Source of the DNA: Riemerella anatipestifer ATCC 11845 = DSM 15868
GTDB taxonomy: Bacteria; Bacteroidota; Bacteroidia; Flavobacteriales; Weeksellaceae
DNA: 64,000 nucleotides
Direction of reading: 5' to 3'
Assembly (NCBI RefSeq): GCF_000252855.1
Contig: NC_017045.1
Location: 620,001 to 684,000, forward strand
In this document: in pieces, positions 43,525 through 52,791 of the stretch
Position numbering within the stretch: the stretch's first letter is position 1
How the letters are laid out: every line of letters begins with the position of its first letter
The notes under the pieces: model-generated
What the model was told of the DNA's origin: nothing
Seen by the model: the letters and a program-made list of their open reading frames with translations, nothing else
The model's database searches: none
Position numbers and translations under genes: made by a program

Positions 43525-44682
43525 TTGAAAGTAGAACAAAACATAAAAAGACTTGATTACCTTCTATCATTATTCAATATGACGATAGATGAGCTTCTTA
43601 TGTCAATTAGTGATGGGTTAAAAAAACCTATCACTAGAGAAGAAATTTTAACTGAGAATATAAAGATAAGTCATTTAAAAAGAATTGATAGAGTTTTTAA
43701 TAAAGGGCTACACTTCTATTTAGACCCTAAGTCTCCAGAAATATCTAAAGATGCTAGTATATTTTTTAGAAAGTCAAAATTTGATGCAGATTTAAATATT
43801 GGAGCAAAAAAAATAGTAAATCAATTTGAGGAATTTAAAATTTCTCTATCAGCAATTTCAAAATTAGCTGAAATAAATACTGATAGAGTATTACCTGTTT
43901 TTAAAACTAGTGAAAGTCCTAAAAAGACTGCTTTAGAAATTCGTAAAATTTTATATCCAGAATTTCAACAAAATCTAAGAGAGTTTTTAAAATCTTTGAT
44001 TTCAAAATTTGCTGAAAAAAACATTTTAGTTTTTGAATTCATTGAAACTTGGAATAAAAAAGAAAAAGCAAACATTGATGGTTTTTTTCTAAATCCGAAT
44101 GTAATCGTATTAAAAAGACAGCAAAGTTCCTTTAGACGTGAAATTTTTACATTGGCTCACGAATTAGGTCATTATCTTTTAAATATTGAAGAGGTTGATA
44201 ACTTAGAAATAGCTGATTTAGCCAACCACAATTTATCAAAAATTGAAAAATGGTGTAATGATTTTGCTTTCTATTTTATTGCAGGAGAATATGGTAATGT
44301 AATTGATAAGCTGGAAAAAGCAAGTAGTGCAAATGATTATAATTTTAAAATAATTGAAAAAATATCACAAAATACACATTTAAGTCAAATAGCTATTTTC
44401 ACAAGACTTTTACTTAATAATCAAATATCTCCTAAAGATTATAACAATGTAAAGTCTGATTTTGAGGAACAGTTTAGATTAAAACAATTAGAGGAGCAAA
44501 GACAAAAAGAATTAGACAAACAAAATGGAGTTAAAAGGGGTGGTTCAGTACCCAAACCTATAAATTCCCCATTACTAATTTCTACTATTCAAACAGCTTT
44601 TTATGAAGGAGTTATAAATGAATTTGATGTTTGTAAAACCTTAAATATAACCCCAGATAAACTAAATAAATATATTCAATGA
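43525..44682 (+). CDS. ImmA/IrrE-family metallo-endopeptidase
   Basis: A 385-residue protein. The N-terminal 60 residues (KRLDYLLSLFNMTIDELLMS) resemble a helix-turn-helix region, and the protease centre IFTLAHELGHYLLN (HExxH, about residues 209-222) lies in the ImmA/IrrE domain. The C-terminal 130 residues are charged and helical (KQLEEQRQKELDKQNG). ImmA proteins cut repressors or antitoxins. The start is TTG 43525-43527; the only ATG nearby is 54 bp downstream and would remove part of the helix-turn-helix. The stop overlaps the next start by 4 bp. Confidence 0.8.
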   Translation: MKVEQNIKRLDYLLSLFNMTIDELLMSISDGLKKPITREEILTENIKISHLKRIDRVFNKGLHFYLDPKSPEISKDASIFFRKSKFDADLNIGAKKIVNQFEEFKISLSAISKLAEINTDRVLPVFKTSESPKKTALEIRKILYPEFQQNLREFLKSLISKFAEKNILVFEFIETWNKKEKANIDGFFLNPNVIVLKRQQSSFRREIFTLAHELGHYLLNIEEVDNLEIADLANHNLSKIEKWCNDFAFYFIAGEYGNVIDKLEKASSANDYNFKIIEKISQNTHLSQIAIFTRLLLNNQISPKDYNNVKSDFEEQFRLKQLEEQRQKELDKQNGVKRGGSVPKPINSPLLISTIQTAFYEGVINEFDVCKTLNITPDKLNKYIQ

Positions 44683-45254
44683 AAGTAATAATTGACACTA
44701 ACTCACTTTTGTCGTTGGTTCGATATTACTTACCATTTGACAAAGAAAATTTGCTATTCAATTTCATAAAAGAAAAAATAGAAATTGGAGAGATAATCAT
44801 AATAGATAAGGTTTACGAACAATGCACATACAACGCTAAAGGATTAGTTTTAAATCAATTGGCATTTTTGACAGATAAAACATTTTTAAAGAAGTCAAAA
44901 ACTCCATACAAAACGGGTACTTTATTTGCTCCATCTCCAGCAAAATTCTTAAGGATGCTTGAAAACCAATTTGTAGTTACCGTACAAAGAAAAAAAATTA
45001 CAGATGTAGAGTTTGAAGTTAGTAAAAACAAACATCTCGAAGACGCTGACATAAAGCAGATAATTTTATGTCTTAATTTAATGAAATCTGAACCTGATGT
45101 TTATCTTGTTACTGAAGAGACCGCCGAAAGTAATGATAATAAGCTATTTAAAAAGATTCCAGCAATGTGTAATGAATTAAATATCCAATGCATAGCTCTT
45201 CCAAAATTATTAAAAATATACGAAAAAGATATAAGTGTTCTGTTTAAAAAATAA
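44679..45254 (+). CDS. DUF4411 family protein, PIN-like
   Basis: A 191-residue protein with a PIN-domain pattern: an N-terminal strand with Asp (KVIIDTNSLLSLVRYYL, Asp about residue 6), a central acidic motif HLEDADIKQIILCLNL and a C-terminal VTEETAESNDNKLFKKIP. DUF4411 proteins are PIN-like nucleases and are commonly encoded next to ImmA/IrrE genes, forming toxin-antitoxin-like pairs. Its start overlaps the metalloprotease stop by 4 bp (ATGA), so translation is coupled. Confidence 0.75.
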   Translation: MKVIIDTNSLLSLVRYYLPFDKENLLFNFIKEKIEIGEIIIIDKVYEQCTYNAKGLVLNQLAFLTDKTFLKKSKTPYKTGTLFAPSPAKFLRMLENQFVVTVQRKKITDVEFEVSKNKHLEDADIKQIILCLNLMKSEPDVYLVTEETAESNDNKLFKKIPAMCNELNIQCIALPKLLKIYEKDISVLFKK

Positions 45255-45261
45255 AATATAC

Positions 45262-45457
45262 ACCTAACATCGTATTGGCAAAATGGCGGTTTATGGGATA
45301 AATTGAAAGTTGCTCTTTTTTGTTATTACAATGGACTTTCACATTCCTTTTTTTTATAAATTTAGAAAATAATAAAAATCTGTTGTTTAGGTTAATACAA
45401 GATTGAATGTTTATACTTTCTAAATCCGCCTCTATCACCAATATCCGACCGTTAAAA
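45262..45457. repeat. Imperfect palindromic element behind the ImmA/DUF4411 module
   Basis: The left arm ACCTAACATCGTATTGGC to GGCGG (45262-45289) starts 8 bp after the DUF4411 stop. The right arm CCGCC...CCAATA...CCGACCGTTAAAA (45426-45457) is its imperfect reverse complement: TAAC/GTTA, TATTGG/CCAATA and GGCGG/CCGCC pair with bulges. The left end ACCTAAC fits the RYYYAAC core of integron cassette sites; the right end GTTAAAA fits GTTRRRY except for the last base. Total length about 196 bp. It explains the absence of a gene before priA. Confidence 0.5.
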
Positions 45458-45480
45458 ATCACTTATTTTTGTTCCCCTCT

Positions 45481-47928
45481 ATGCTTTACGCTCAAGTCAT
45501 ACTGCCACTTAATCTAAAAGGAACTTTCACTTACAAAGTTCCCATTGATTTACAGGATAAAATAGCGTTGGGTATGCGCGTTCTTGTTCCGTTTAGAGGA
45601 AAGAAAATCTATACTGGAATCATCTCAGACCTACACCAAAACACTCCCGAAGAGTTTTCTCCAAAGGAAATTTACAGCATTTTAGACGACACTCCTATTT
45701 TACCTCTCCCACAGCTTGAGTTTTGGCAATGGCTATCTTCTTACTATCTGTGTAATTTAGGCGAAATTTACCGTTTAGCATTTCCTTCATCATTAAAATT
45801 GGAGAGTGAGACTTATCTAAAACTCAAACCAAATGTTAACATAGATTATGAACTTCTAGATGCCAACGAAATACTTTTAATACAGGCATTGGAAGTTCAG
45901 CAATTAGTCAATCTTTCTGAAATGGAAGTCTTTATTCCGAAGAAAAATTTAATTAAAACCATCAACGCTCTTATAGATATGCACTATATAGAGATAGATG
46001 AAAAAGTGGCAGAAAAGTACAAAGTAAAGGAGGTAGCTTATGTAAAAATTAAAGAGGAATTGCTAGGCAATCAGTCTTTAGCAGAGGTCATTTCTAGCCT
46101 TAATAGAGCGGAAAAACAAAAAGAACTTTTCCTGCTCATTTTGTCTAAACAAACGACTTCGCCTGAAGTTCCTATTAAAAAATCTATTTTGTTTGAGGAA
46201 GGTAATTTCGCTCACGCCCAAATGAAAGCTCTGATAGATAAAGGTCTAGTAGATGAATATTACCTCCAGCACGACCGACTAGAGACTTACAATGGTGATA
46301 TAGAAGACATTGAACCTCTTACTGAAACTCAAAACAACACATTTAAAGCAATAGAACAGTCTTTTGCTCAAAATCAGAAAGTATTATTACACGGCGTAAC
46401 TTCTTCGGGGAAAACCCACATCTATATCCACTTGATAGAGCAACTCATCAAAGAGAATAAAAACACATTATTATTACTACCAGAAATTGCATTAACCAAG
46501 CAAATTATCCGCAGATTAGAAAAAAAATACGGCGATTTAATTGGCTTTTATCATCAAAAACTCACCGATTTTGAACGAGTGGAAGTTTGGAGAAAAGTAA
46601 AACTCAACAAGATTAAAGTCCTTATTGGAACTAGAAACGCATTGTTTCTGCCCTACCAAAATTTAGATTTAGTGATTGTAGATGAAGAACACGATTCTGC
46701 CTACAAACCTAGAGAAGCTAGCCCTTACTTTAATGCTAAAGATGCAGCTCAAATCCTAGCTTATCATTATAAAGCTCATCTACTGCTCGGCTCTGCCACG
46801 CCATCTTTAGAATCTTATTACACTGCCCAAAAAGGAAAACTTAAGTACCTTTATTTAGGCGAACGATACGGCAATGTAGATTTACCAGATTTTGAAATCA
46901 TCAATATTAAAGAAGAACAAGAGACTAAAACTATAAATGGGAATTTTTCGGCAGCGTTAATTCAAAAAATTCAGGAAAATTTAGAGAAGAACAAACAAAT
47001 TATTATCCTCCATAACAGAAGAGGCTATGCCAATGTAGTAGAATGTGAGGCTTGTGGATACGTAACCTATTGCTCTAACTGTGATGTGGTAATGACCTAT
47101 CACAAATCTTCTAACGAAATGAAGTGCCATTATTGCGGACAAAGAGCTTCTAAACCCAACCAATGTCCTAGGTGCCAGTCTCAACAACTCAATACCAAAG
47201 GCATCGGAGTAGAACAAGTGGCGGAGGAAATCAAAAGATTGTTTCCAGAGGCAGAAGTGGACAGAATGGACATAGACTCTATGAGAAAAAAGTTCGCTTA
47301 TGAAAAGCTCTACGAAAAAATAGAGAATAGAGAAACCGACTTCATTGTTGGCACACAGATGATTTCTAAAGGTTTAGACTTTGACCATATAGACCTAGTG
47401 GCAATTCCCAAGGCTGATGCACTCCTATATGTACAAGATTTCCGAGCGGAAGAAAAAGCCTACCAGCTCATCACTCAAGTATCTGGGAGAGCAGGCAGAA
47501 CTTCGGGAAAAGGTAAAGTAGTTATACAAACTTACAACCCAACACACCCTTTATTTAGCTTGATTAAACACAATAGCACTCAAGAAATTTATGAGTATTT
47601 CTTAAATGATAGAAAAAAATTCCTCTATCCACCATTTACCAAAGTAGTGCTTATAGAAATTAAACATACCAAAGAAGGAAAAGCAGATAGAGCCTCACAA
47701 TTCTTAGGTTCTATCCTTAGGAAATACTTACCTTTAGACTGTGTTTTAGGTCCAGAAAAAGCACCTATCGCAAAGTTGAAAAACAAATATCAGTTCCAAA
47801 TATTACTCAAACTGCCTAGAAATAATAAATACTTCACTTTCAAAGAGTACATTTCACAATCATTGGACGAGTTCAGAGAAATCTCCGCTTATCAATCTGT
47901 GAAAATAGAGGTGTTTGTAGATTTTTAA
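45481..47928 (+). CDS. priA: Primosomal protein N' (replication-restart helicase PriA)
   Basis: An 815-residue helicase starting at ATG 45481 (a TTG 12 bp upstream is unlikely). N-terminal 3'-OH binding domain (QVILPLNLKGTFTYKVP), winged helix, then Walker A VLLHGVTSSGKTHIY (about 302-316), DEEH in VIVDEEHDSAYKPRE, and eight zinc-binding cysteines in CEACGYVTYCSNC, CHYCGQ and CPRC. It restarts stalled forks by loading DnaB. The preceding palindromic element leaves little room for a promoter. Confidence 0.95.
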   Translation: MLYAQVILPLNLKGTFTYKVPIDLQDKIALGMRVLVPFRGKKIYTGIISDLHQNTPEEFSPKEIYSILDDTPILPLPQLEFWQWLSSYYLCNLGEIYRLAFPSSLKLESETYLKLKPNVNIDYELLDANEILLIQALEVQQLVNLSEMEVFIPKKNLIKTINALIDMHYIEIDEKVAEKYKVKEVAYVKIKEELLGNQSLAEVISSLNRAEKQKELFLLILSKQTTSPEVPIKKSILFEEGNFAHAQMKALIDKGLVDEYYLQHDRLETYNGDIEDIEPLTETQNNTFKAIEQSFAQNQKVLLHGVTSSGKTHIYIHLIEQLIKENKNTLLLLPEIALTKQIIRRLEKKYGDLIGFYHQKLTDFERVEVWRKVKLNKIKVLIGTRNALFLPYQNLDLVIVDEEHDSAYKPREASPYFNAKDAAQILAYHYKAHLLLGSATPSLESYYTAQKGKLKYLYLGERYGNVDLPDFEIINIKEEQETKTINGNFSAALIQKIQENLEKNKQIIILHNRRGYANVVECEACGYVTYCSNCDVVMTYHKSSNEMKCHYCGQRASKPNQCPRCQSQQLNTKGIGVEQVAEEIKRLFPEAEVDRMDIDSMRKKFAYEKLYEKIENRETDFIVGTQMISKGLDFDHIDLVAIPKADALLYVQDFRAEEKAYQLITQVSGRAGRTSGKGKVVIQTYNPTHPLFSLIKHNSTQEIYEYFLNDRKKFLYPPFTKVVLIEIKHTKEGKADRASQFLGSILRKYLPLDCVLGPEKAPIAKLKNKYQFQILLKLPRNNKYFTFKEYISQSLDEFREISAYQSVKIEVFVDF

Positions 47929-47992
47929 CTCTTTTTAACATAATTTAAGTCTATTTACCAACTCTACATAGGTCTAGACTTACAATATTTTT

Positions 47993-48000
47993 TACCTTTG
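47993..48000 (+). promoter_or_regulatory. -7 box of dacB
   Basis: TACCTTTG matches TAnnTTTG. An in-frame TTG at 47998 falls inside this box, which argues against that start codon. No clear -33 element. Confidence 0.45.
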
Positions 48001-48048
48001 TTTCGTTGTTTTCTAATGGAAAGCCTCAATGTAACAAAATTTCAAAGT

Positions 48049-49470
48049 ATGAATTTAACCAAAAAAGGGCTTTTAATAGCCTGTATATCTATATTTTTCG
48101 TTTCATTTGCTCAATACTCTAGTTCGTATCCCACCTACGAAACACCAACTGCTGAAAAAGTAACTCTTTCGGCTAAAGAGGAATTAGATATTGCTATCAA
48201 TCAGTTAGCAAGCGACCCAATGGTGAGAAACGGACAATGGGGATTTGTAGTGTACGACCCAAAAAGTAAACAAATCATAAGTTCTTGTAATGAGGCTACT
48301 CCATTAGTTCCTGCATCTACCACAAAACTATTAACTACAGATGCCGCCATGAATATTATGGGGTCTAAATTCAAATATAATACACAGCTAGAATATTCTG
48401 GTAAAATCTCTGACGATGGAGTTCTAGAAGGCAACCTATATATTGTAAGTAGTGGCGACCCTACTTTAGGCACAGGGACAGCAGGGTCTTCTAGCTATGG
48501 TAGCATATCCTCCGATTTTATCTATGCCATAAAAAACTTAGGAATCACCAAAATCAATGGCAATATTTTCATACAAACTGCTGTTTTTAAAGGCAATAAT
48601 GATAGCCTCCCAGCCAACATTGTTTGGTTAGAGAGAGAAAACTATTACCTCCCCGTAGGCAGAACTGCCAATATAGACCCTACCAAGGAACGAAAAGTAA
48701 TTAAGCGTAGGTTTAGAGATGACGAGAAAAGATTTTTCTATGTCTCTCCGTACACCAATCAAATGGCTTATACAGATTCTTTTGAAGGTAATACAGTAAC
48801 AGGTAAAATCCCCTCTGCACCTTATTCCCTTGCCAATACATTAAGAGCTTCTTTACTTAAAAGTGGTGTAGCAGTAACAGGTAAAGTAGAAGGCAAAACC
48901 ATTGATATAGAACCCGAAAACAGAACTTTTATCACTAAATACCAATCACCTAGTTTAGATGAGATTGTGTATTTCGTTAATCAAACAAGTAATAATAGAT
49001 TTGCAGAAGCCCTACTTCGTTCAGTAGGATTTTACAAAAACGGAGACGAATCCCTAGAAACAGGCAGACAAACAATCGTAGAACATCTAAATGCTAACGG
49101 CTATGATTTCAATGGATTAAATCTAATGGACGGTAGTGGTTTATCTAGAAGCAACTTAGTAACACCTATTTCACAGGTTAAGTTTTTGGCAGGTCTTATG
49201 AAAGAAAGATATTACAAATCCTACTTTGATTCATTACCTATTGCAGGACAAACAGGTACATTAAAGAAAATGTTTCTCTACAACGAAGGCTACGGACAAA
49301 TCTTCGCTAAAACAGGTACTCTAAGAGCTGTAAAATGTCTAGCAGGTTACATCAATACCAAATCTGGCAGAACCCTTACATTCTCATTGTTAATCAATAA
49401 TTACACAGGGTCTGTGCATCAGATTAAAGCTAAAATGGAAAAACTACTAGAGCCGGCACTCAATCTCTAA
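48049..49470 (+). CDS. dacB: D-alanyl-D-alanine carboxypeptidase/endopeptidase, PBP4 type
   Basis: A 473-residue periplasmic enzyme. The chosen start gives a signal peptide (NLTKKGLLIACISIFFVSFAQ). Serine-protease-like penicillin-binding motifs: SxxK in VPASTTKLLTT, SxN in QTSNNRFAEALLRS and KTG in FAKTGTLRAVKC. The long insertion between SxxK and SxN is typical of PBP4 (family C low-molecular-weight). It trims or cleaves peptidoglycan cross-links. The gene is followed by a terminator. Confidence 0.92.
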   Translation: MNLTKKGLLIACISIFFVSFAQYSSSYPTYETPTAEKVTLSAKEELDIAINQLASDPMVRNGQWGFVVYDPKSKQIISSCNEATPLVPASTTKLLTTDAAMNIMGSKFKYNTQLEYSGKISDDGVLEGNLYIVSSGDPTLGTGTAGSSSYGSISSDFIYAIKNLGITKINGNIFIQTAVFKGNNDSLPANIVWLERENYYLPVGRTANIDPTKERKVIKRRFRDDEKRFFYVSPYTNQMAYTDSFEGNTVTGKIPSAPYSLANTLRASLLKSGVAVTGKVEGKTIDIEPENRTFITKYQSPSLDEIVYFVNQTSNNRFAEALLRSVGFYKNGDESLETGRQTIVEHLNANGYDFNGLNLMDGSGLSRSNLVTPISQVKFLAGLMKERYYKSYFDSLPIAGQTGTLKKMFLYNEGYGQIFAKTGTLRAVKCLAGYINTKSGRTLTFSLLINNYTGSVHQIKAKMEKLLEPALNL

Positions 49471-49490
49471 TATTTATAAAATAATCTATA

Positions 49491-49518
49491 AAGTCTTCCA
49501 ACAGTGAAGGCTTTTTTT
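49491..49518 (+). terminator. Terminator of dacB
   Basis: AAGTCTTC pairs with GAAGGCTT (one G-U) around a 7-nt loop, followed by a run of T. Confidence 0.8.
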
Positions 49519-49559
49519 ATTAAATTAGCCAACGATTTTATAACCAAAATAAACTAAAT

Positions 49560-50753
49560 ATGATTTCTAAAAATTACCTAGAGTATTTACAAACCGAACT
49601 TCAAAACATCAAAAACGAAGGTCTTTATAAAAACGAACGCATTATTACCTCTCAACAATCGGCTGAAATTGTAGCCAATGGTAAAAAACTACTTAACTTC
49701 TGTGCCAATAACTACCTCGGGCTATCCAACCACCCCGAAGTTATGAAAGCCTCACAAGACGCTATTGCTTCTCACGGTTACGGTATGTCTTCTGTGCGTT
49801 TTATATGTGGTACACAAGACATTCATAAAAATCTAGAGGCTAAAATATCTGAGTTTTTGGGTATGGAAGACACCATTCTCTATGCCGCTTGTTTTGATGC
49901 CAACGGAGGGGTTTTTGAACCATTATTTACAGCAGAAGATGCCATCATCTCTGACGAACTCAACCACGCTTCTATTATTGATGGAGTAAGACTTTGCAAA
50001 GCGGCAAGGTATCGCTACAAAAACAATGATATGGCAGATTTGGAAGCTCAGCTTATTGAAGCGAGTAAACACAACCACAGATTTAAAATCATTGTTACCG
50101 ATGGAGTGTTCTCTATGGACGGTATCGTAGCCGACTTAAAAGGCGTTTGTGATTTAGCTGAAAAATACGATGCTCTAGTGATGGTGGACGACTCCCACGC
50201 CACAGGTTTTATCGGCAAAACAGGAAGAGGTACTCACGAAGCAAACGAAGTTATGGGAAGAGTGGACATCATTACTTCTACACTAGGGAAAGCACTAGGT
50301 GGAGCGTTGGGTGGCTTTACTTCTGGTAAAAAAGAAATTATAGATATGTTAAGGCAGCGTTCTAGACCTTATCTGTTTTCTAACTCTTTAGCCCCTGGCA
50401 TTGTAGGTGCAGCAACCAAAGTTCTAGAAATGATTTCCGAAGACACCAGCCTAAGAGACAAGGTAATGGATAACGCTCAATATTTTAGAACCCAAATGAA
50501 AGCCAAAGGCTTTGACATTCCTGATGGCGATGCCGCTATTGTACCTGTAATGCTTTATGATGCCCCTCTATCACAAAAAATGGCAGAAAAACTTATGGAC
50601 GAAGGCATCTATGTTATCGGATTTTTCTATCCTGTGGTTCCTAAAGGCAAGGCTAGAATTAGAGTACAATTGTCCGCTGCACACACGAGAGAACATTTAG
50701 ATAAGGCTATAGCTGCCTTTGAAAAAGTAGGAAAGGAGTTAGGGGTTATCTAA
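49560..50753 (+). CDS. kbl: Glycine C-acetyltransferase (2-amino-3-ketobutyrate CoA ligase)
   Basis: A 397-residue PLP enzyme of the alpha-oxoamine synthase family. The N-terminus and [16 protein letters not shown] (about 46-61) match Kbl; the PLP Lys is in [15 protein letters not shown] (about 239-253), and the loops VDDSHATGF and SRPYLFSN are present. It splits 2-amino-3-ketobutyrate with CoA into glycine and acetyl-CoA in threonine breakdown. No threonine dehydrogenase gene is adjacent. Related synthases (SPT, KBL, AONS) are hard to separate by eye, but the motifs fit Kbl best. Confidence 0.9.
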   Translation: MISKNYLEYLQTELQNIKNEGLYKNERIITSQQSAEIVANGKKLLNFCANNYLGLSNHPEVMKASQDAIASHGYGMSSVRFICGTQDIHKNLEAKISEFLGMEDTILYAACFDANGGVFEPLFTAEDAIISDELNHASIIDGVRLCKAARYRYKNNDMADLEAQLIEASKHNHRFKIIVTDGVFSMDGIVADLKGVCDLAEKYDALVMVDDSHATGFIGKTGRGTHEANEVMGRVDIITSTLGKALGGALGGFTSGKKEIIDMLRQRSRPYLFSNSLAPGIVGAATKVLEMISEDTSLRDKVMDNAQYFRTQMKAKGFDIPDGDAAIVPVMLYDAPLSQKMAEKLMDEGIYVIGFFYPVVPKGKARIRVQLSAAHTREHLDKAIAAFEKVGKELGVI

Positions 50754-50855
50754 AACATTAAGACCAACTCTTTATATACAAAACTACATTAAAGCATTAC
50801 ATAAATTAAAATATTTACTTTGGTCGGTAACCTTTAAAACCAAGCTGAAAAGAGT

Positions 50856-51779
50856 ATGTCAATACCAAAATATAATGAGATACAAGTTCCTGCTCTAAAA
50901 CTTTTAGAAGACGGGAAAATTTTAAAACTGAGAGATTTTATTGAACCTATTGCATTACACTTTAACTTGTCAAATGATGAAATAAATCAAATGTATCCAT
51001 CAGGCAATGGATATATATTTTATGACAGAATATCTTGGGCTTTGAGCTATCTGAATATGGCTGGTTTGTTAGATAAACCAAGAAGAGGATTATTTAAAAT
51101 CAGTCAGAAAGGTATTGAACTCTTAAAAACTCCCGAAAAGATTGTCCGTTTTGTTGAAAAAGAAGTTCAAAAATCAGATAAAGTTAAGAAGGAAAGAGAA
51201 CCTTCTAAAATAGAAATCATTGATACTAAGAGTGAAAACCTTACTCCTCAAGAAAAACTGTATAATTCTTTTAATAAAATTAGACAAACTGTTTACGATG
51301 AAATTATCAATACAATCTTAAGTAAAAGTCCAACCGCGTTTGAAAAACTTGTAGTTTTATTACTTCAAAAAATGGGTTATGGTGGAGAAATTAAAGATTC
51401 TGGATTGGTAACAAAAAGAACAAATGACGGTGGAATTGATGGTATAATTAAAGAGGATATATTAGGATTTGGTCGTATAAACATACAAGCTAAAAGATAC
51501 AGAAGAGATATTGGTATTGGAAGAGAGGAAATTCAAAAGTTTGTTGGAGCTTTGATGGTAGCACAATCCAATAAAGGTGTTTTCATTACTACTTCATATT
51601 TTTCGAATGGAGCGAGAGAATATGTGGAAAATTTATTTGGTAACACTACCATCGTTTTAATTGATGGCAACCAGTTAGCTGAATATATTTACAATTATGG
51701 ACTCGGAATGCAAGTGGAGCAACTCATAGAAATAAAGAAAATGGATAGTGATTTCTGGGACTCAATGTCAGACGAATAA
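50856..51779 (+). CDS. Mrr-type restriction endonuclease
   Basis: A 307-residue protein with the Mrr layout: an N-terminal winged-helix Mrr_N domain (about 1-95, YNEIQVPALKLLEDGKI, DRISWALSYLNMAGLL), a charged linker, and a PD-(D/E)xK-like nuclease domain (about 165-280) with AFEKLVVLLLQKMGYGG, NDGGIDGIIKEDILGF and the catalytic QAKRY. This class attacks modified (methylated) DNA, a type IV restriction activity. It stands alone without methyltransferase genes, between kbl and a ZIP transporter. Confidence 0.9.
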   Translation: MSIPKYNEIQVPALKLLEDGKILKLRDFIEPIALHFNLSNDEINQMYPSGNGYIFYDRISWALSYLNMAGLLDKPRRGLFKISQKGIELLKTPEKIVRFVEKEVQKSDKVKKEREPSKIEIIDTKSENLTPQEKLYNSFNKIRQTVYDEIINTILSKSPTAFEKLVVLLLQKMGYGGEIKDSGLVTKRTNDGGIDGIIKEDILGFGRINIQAKRYRRDIGIGREEIQKFVGALMVAQSNKGVFITTSYFSNGAREYVENLFGNTTIVLIDGNQLAEYIYNYGLGMQVEQLIEIKKMDSDFWDSMSDE

Positions 51780-51816
51780 TGAGACTATACTAACACAGCA
51801 TCCACAAAAAACAAAT

Positions 51817-51861
51817 TTCGTGGGAATGATAAAATTTTCATCATTTCCACGAATTCTTTTT
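51817..51861. terminator. Bidirectional terminator between mrr and ZIP genes
   Basis: TTCGTGGGAATGAT (51817-51830) pairs with ATCATTTCCACGAA (51840-51853), one G-U, and T/A-rich runs flank it. It sits between convergent genes. Confidence 0.85.
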
Positions 51862-51908
51862 GATTTTAATAGCGTTAAAATCCAACGCAATAATTTAACA
51901 AAATTAAC

Positions 51909-52601
51909 TTAATGATGATGGAATAAATGCCCTAGCAAAGCAATCAAAATTCCTGATACTACTAGCAGGAGCTTCATCCGATCCATTTTGTGGTTTTTGT
52001 TACTTTCAAATATAATTACAGCGGAAATATGCAGAAATATCCCTCCCACTATGGCTAGAAAATAAGACTGCCACTCCATTGGGATATATTTACCCAAAAG
52101 CACTCCAAGAGGAGAAGCCAAAGCGAAAATGCTAATAATACTCCACGAATAACGCTTTGATGACCCTTTACCAAACAAATACGCTCCCAAAACAAAAGAA
52201 ATAGGAAGGTTATGGAACAAAATACCTGTAAGATAAGGCGACAAAACCTCCGTTTCGTTAGCTAAAGGGATACCTTCTATAAAAGCATGAAAAAACAAAC
52301 CCACCATAAGTGCCACAGGCAGTATATTTTTAGTTTCGCTGTGATGGTGGATATGCCCATGCTCAAAGCCTTTGGTAAGGCTTTCTAAAACCATCTGCAA
52401 CAGGACTCCTAATACAATCCAAACACCTATGTTGTGATTATGTTCGTGGTAGACTTGAGGAAAGACTTCGTTAAGACAAATCGTAATAAGAAACCCCGCA
52501 CTTAGAATAAGTAAATTCTTTGCTAGCTTCTCTTTAGCCCCAAAAAATTTACCCAACAATACCCCCAGTATTACACTTAGAATGAGAAGAACAATAATCA
52601 T
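51909..52601 (-). CDS. ZIP-family metal transporter
   Basis: A 230-residue membrane protein with about eight helices. Metal-site helices carry FFHAFIEGIPLANE (HxxxEG, about 116-129) and ILFHNLPISFVLG (HNxPxxxxxG, about 141-153). A His-rich loop (EHGHIHHHSETKN, about 80-92) lies between helices III and IV and the C-terminus ends LFHHH. It probably takes up Zn or a similar divalent cation; direction and specificity are inferred from the family. Confidence 0.88.
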   Translation of the reverse strand: MIIVLLILSVILGVLLGKFFGAKEKLAKNLLILSAGFLITICLNEVFPQVYHEHNHNIGVWIVLGVLLQMVLESLTKGFEHGHIHHHSETKNILPVALMVGLFFHAFIEGIPLANETEVLSPYLTGILFHNLPISFVLGAYLFGKGSSKRYSWSIISIFALASPLGVLLGKYIPMEWQSYFLAIVGGIFLHISAVIIFESNKNHKMDRMKLLLVVSGILIALLGHLFHHH

Positions 52602-52758
52602 AGAATTAAAAATAGAACCGCAAAAATATTAAAAAACCTTGGGAGTATAGCTATAAAATAGAAGCTTGAAGTAAAAAAGCAAATCAACTATAACTAATAA
52701 TATAAAACACCACCAAAACTAAACAGATATTTAAGTCTTATATTCCTTATTTTTTTAT

Positions 52759-52766
52759 TAACTTTG
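52759..52766 (+). promoter_or_regulatory. -7 box of the cystathionine-beta-synthase-like gene
   Basis: TAACTTTG matches TAnnTTTG, 25 bp upstream of ATG 52792. It makes the TTG at 52777 less likely as the start. In 52602-52758 nothing else is seen. Confidence 0.5.
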
Positions 52767-52791
52767 CACCCAGTTTTTGAGAAAATGTAAT

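Noticed and set aside
45262-45457. Insertion sequence at the palindromic element
   Set aside because: No transposase fragment or short direct duplication flanking it was seen.
45244-45462. 72-codon minus-strand frame before priA
   Set aside because: It coincides with the palindromic element; the translation has no recognisable pattern and overlaps the DUF4411 stop.
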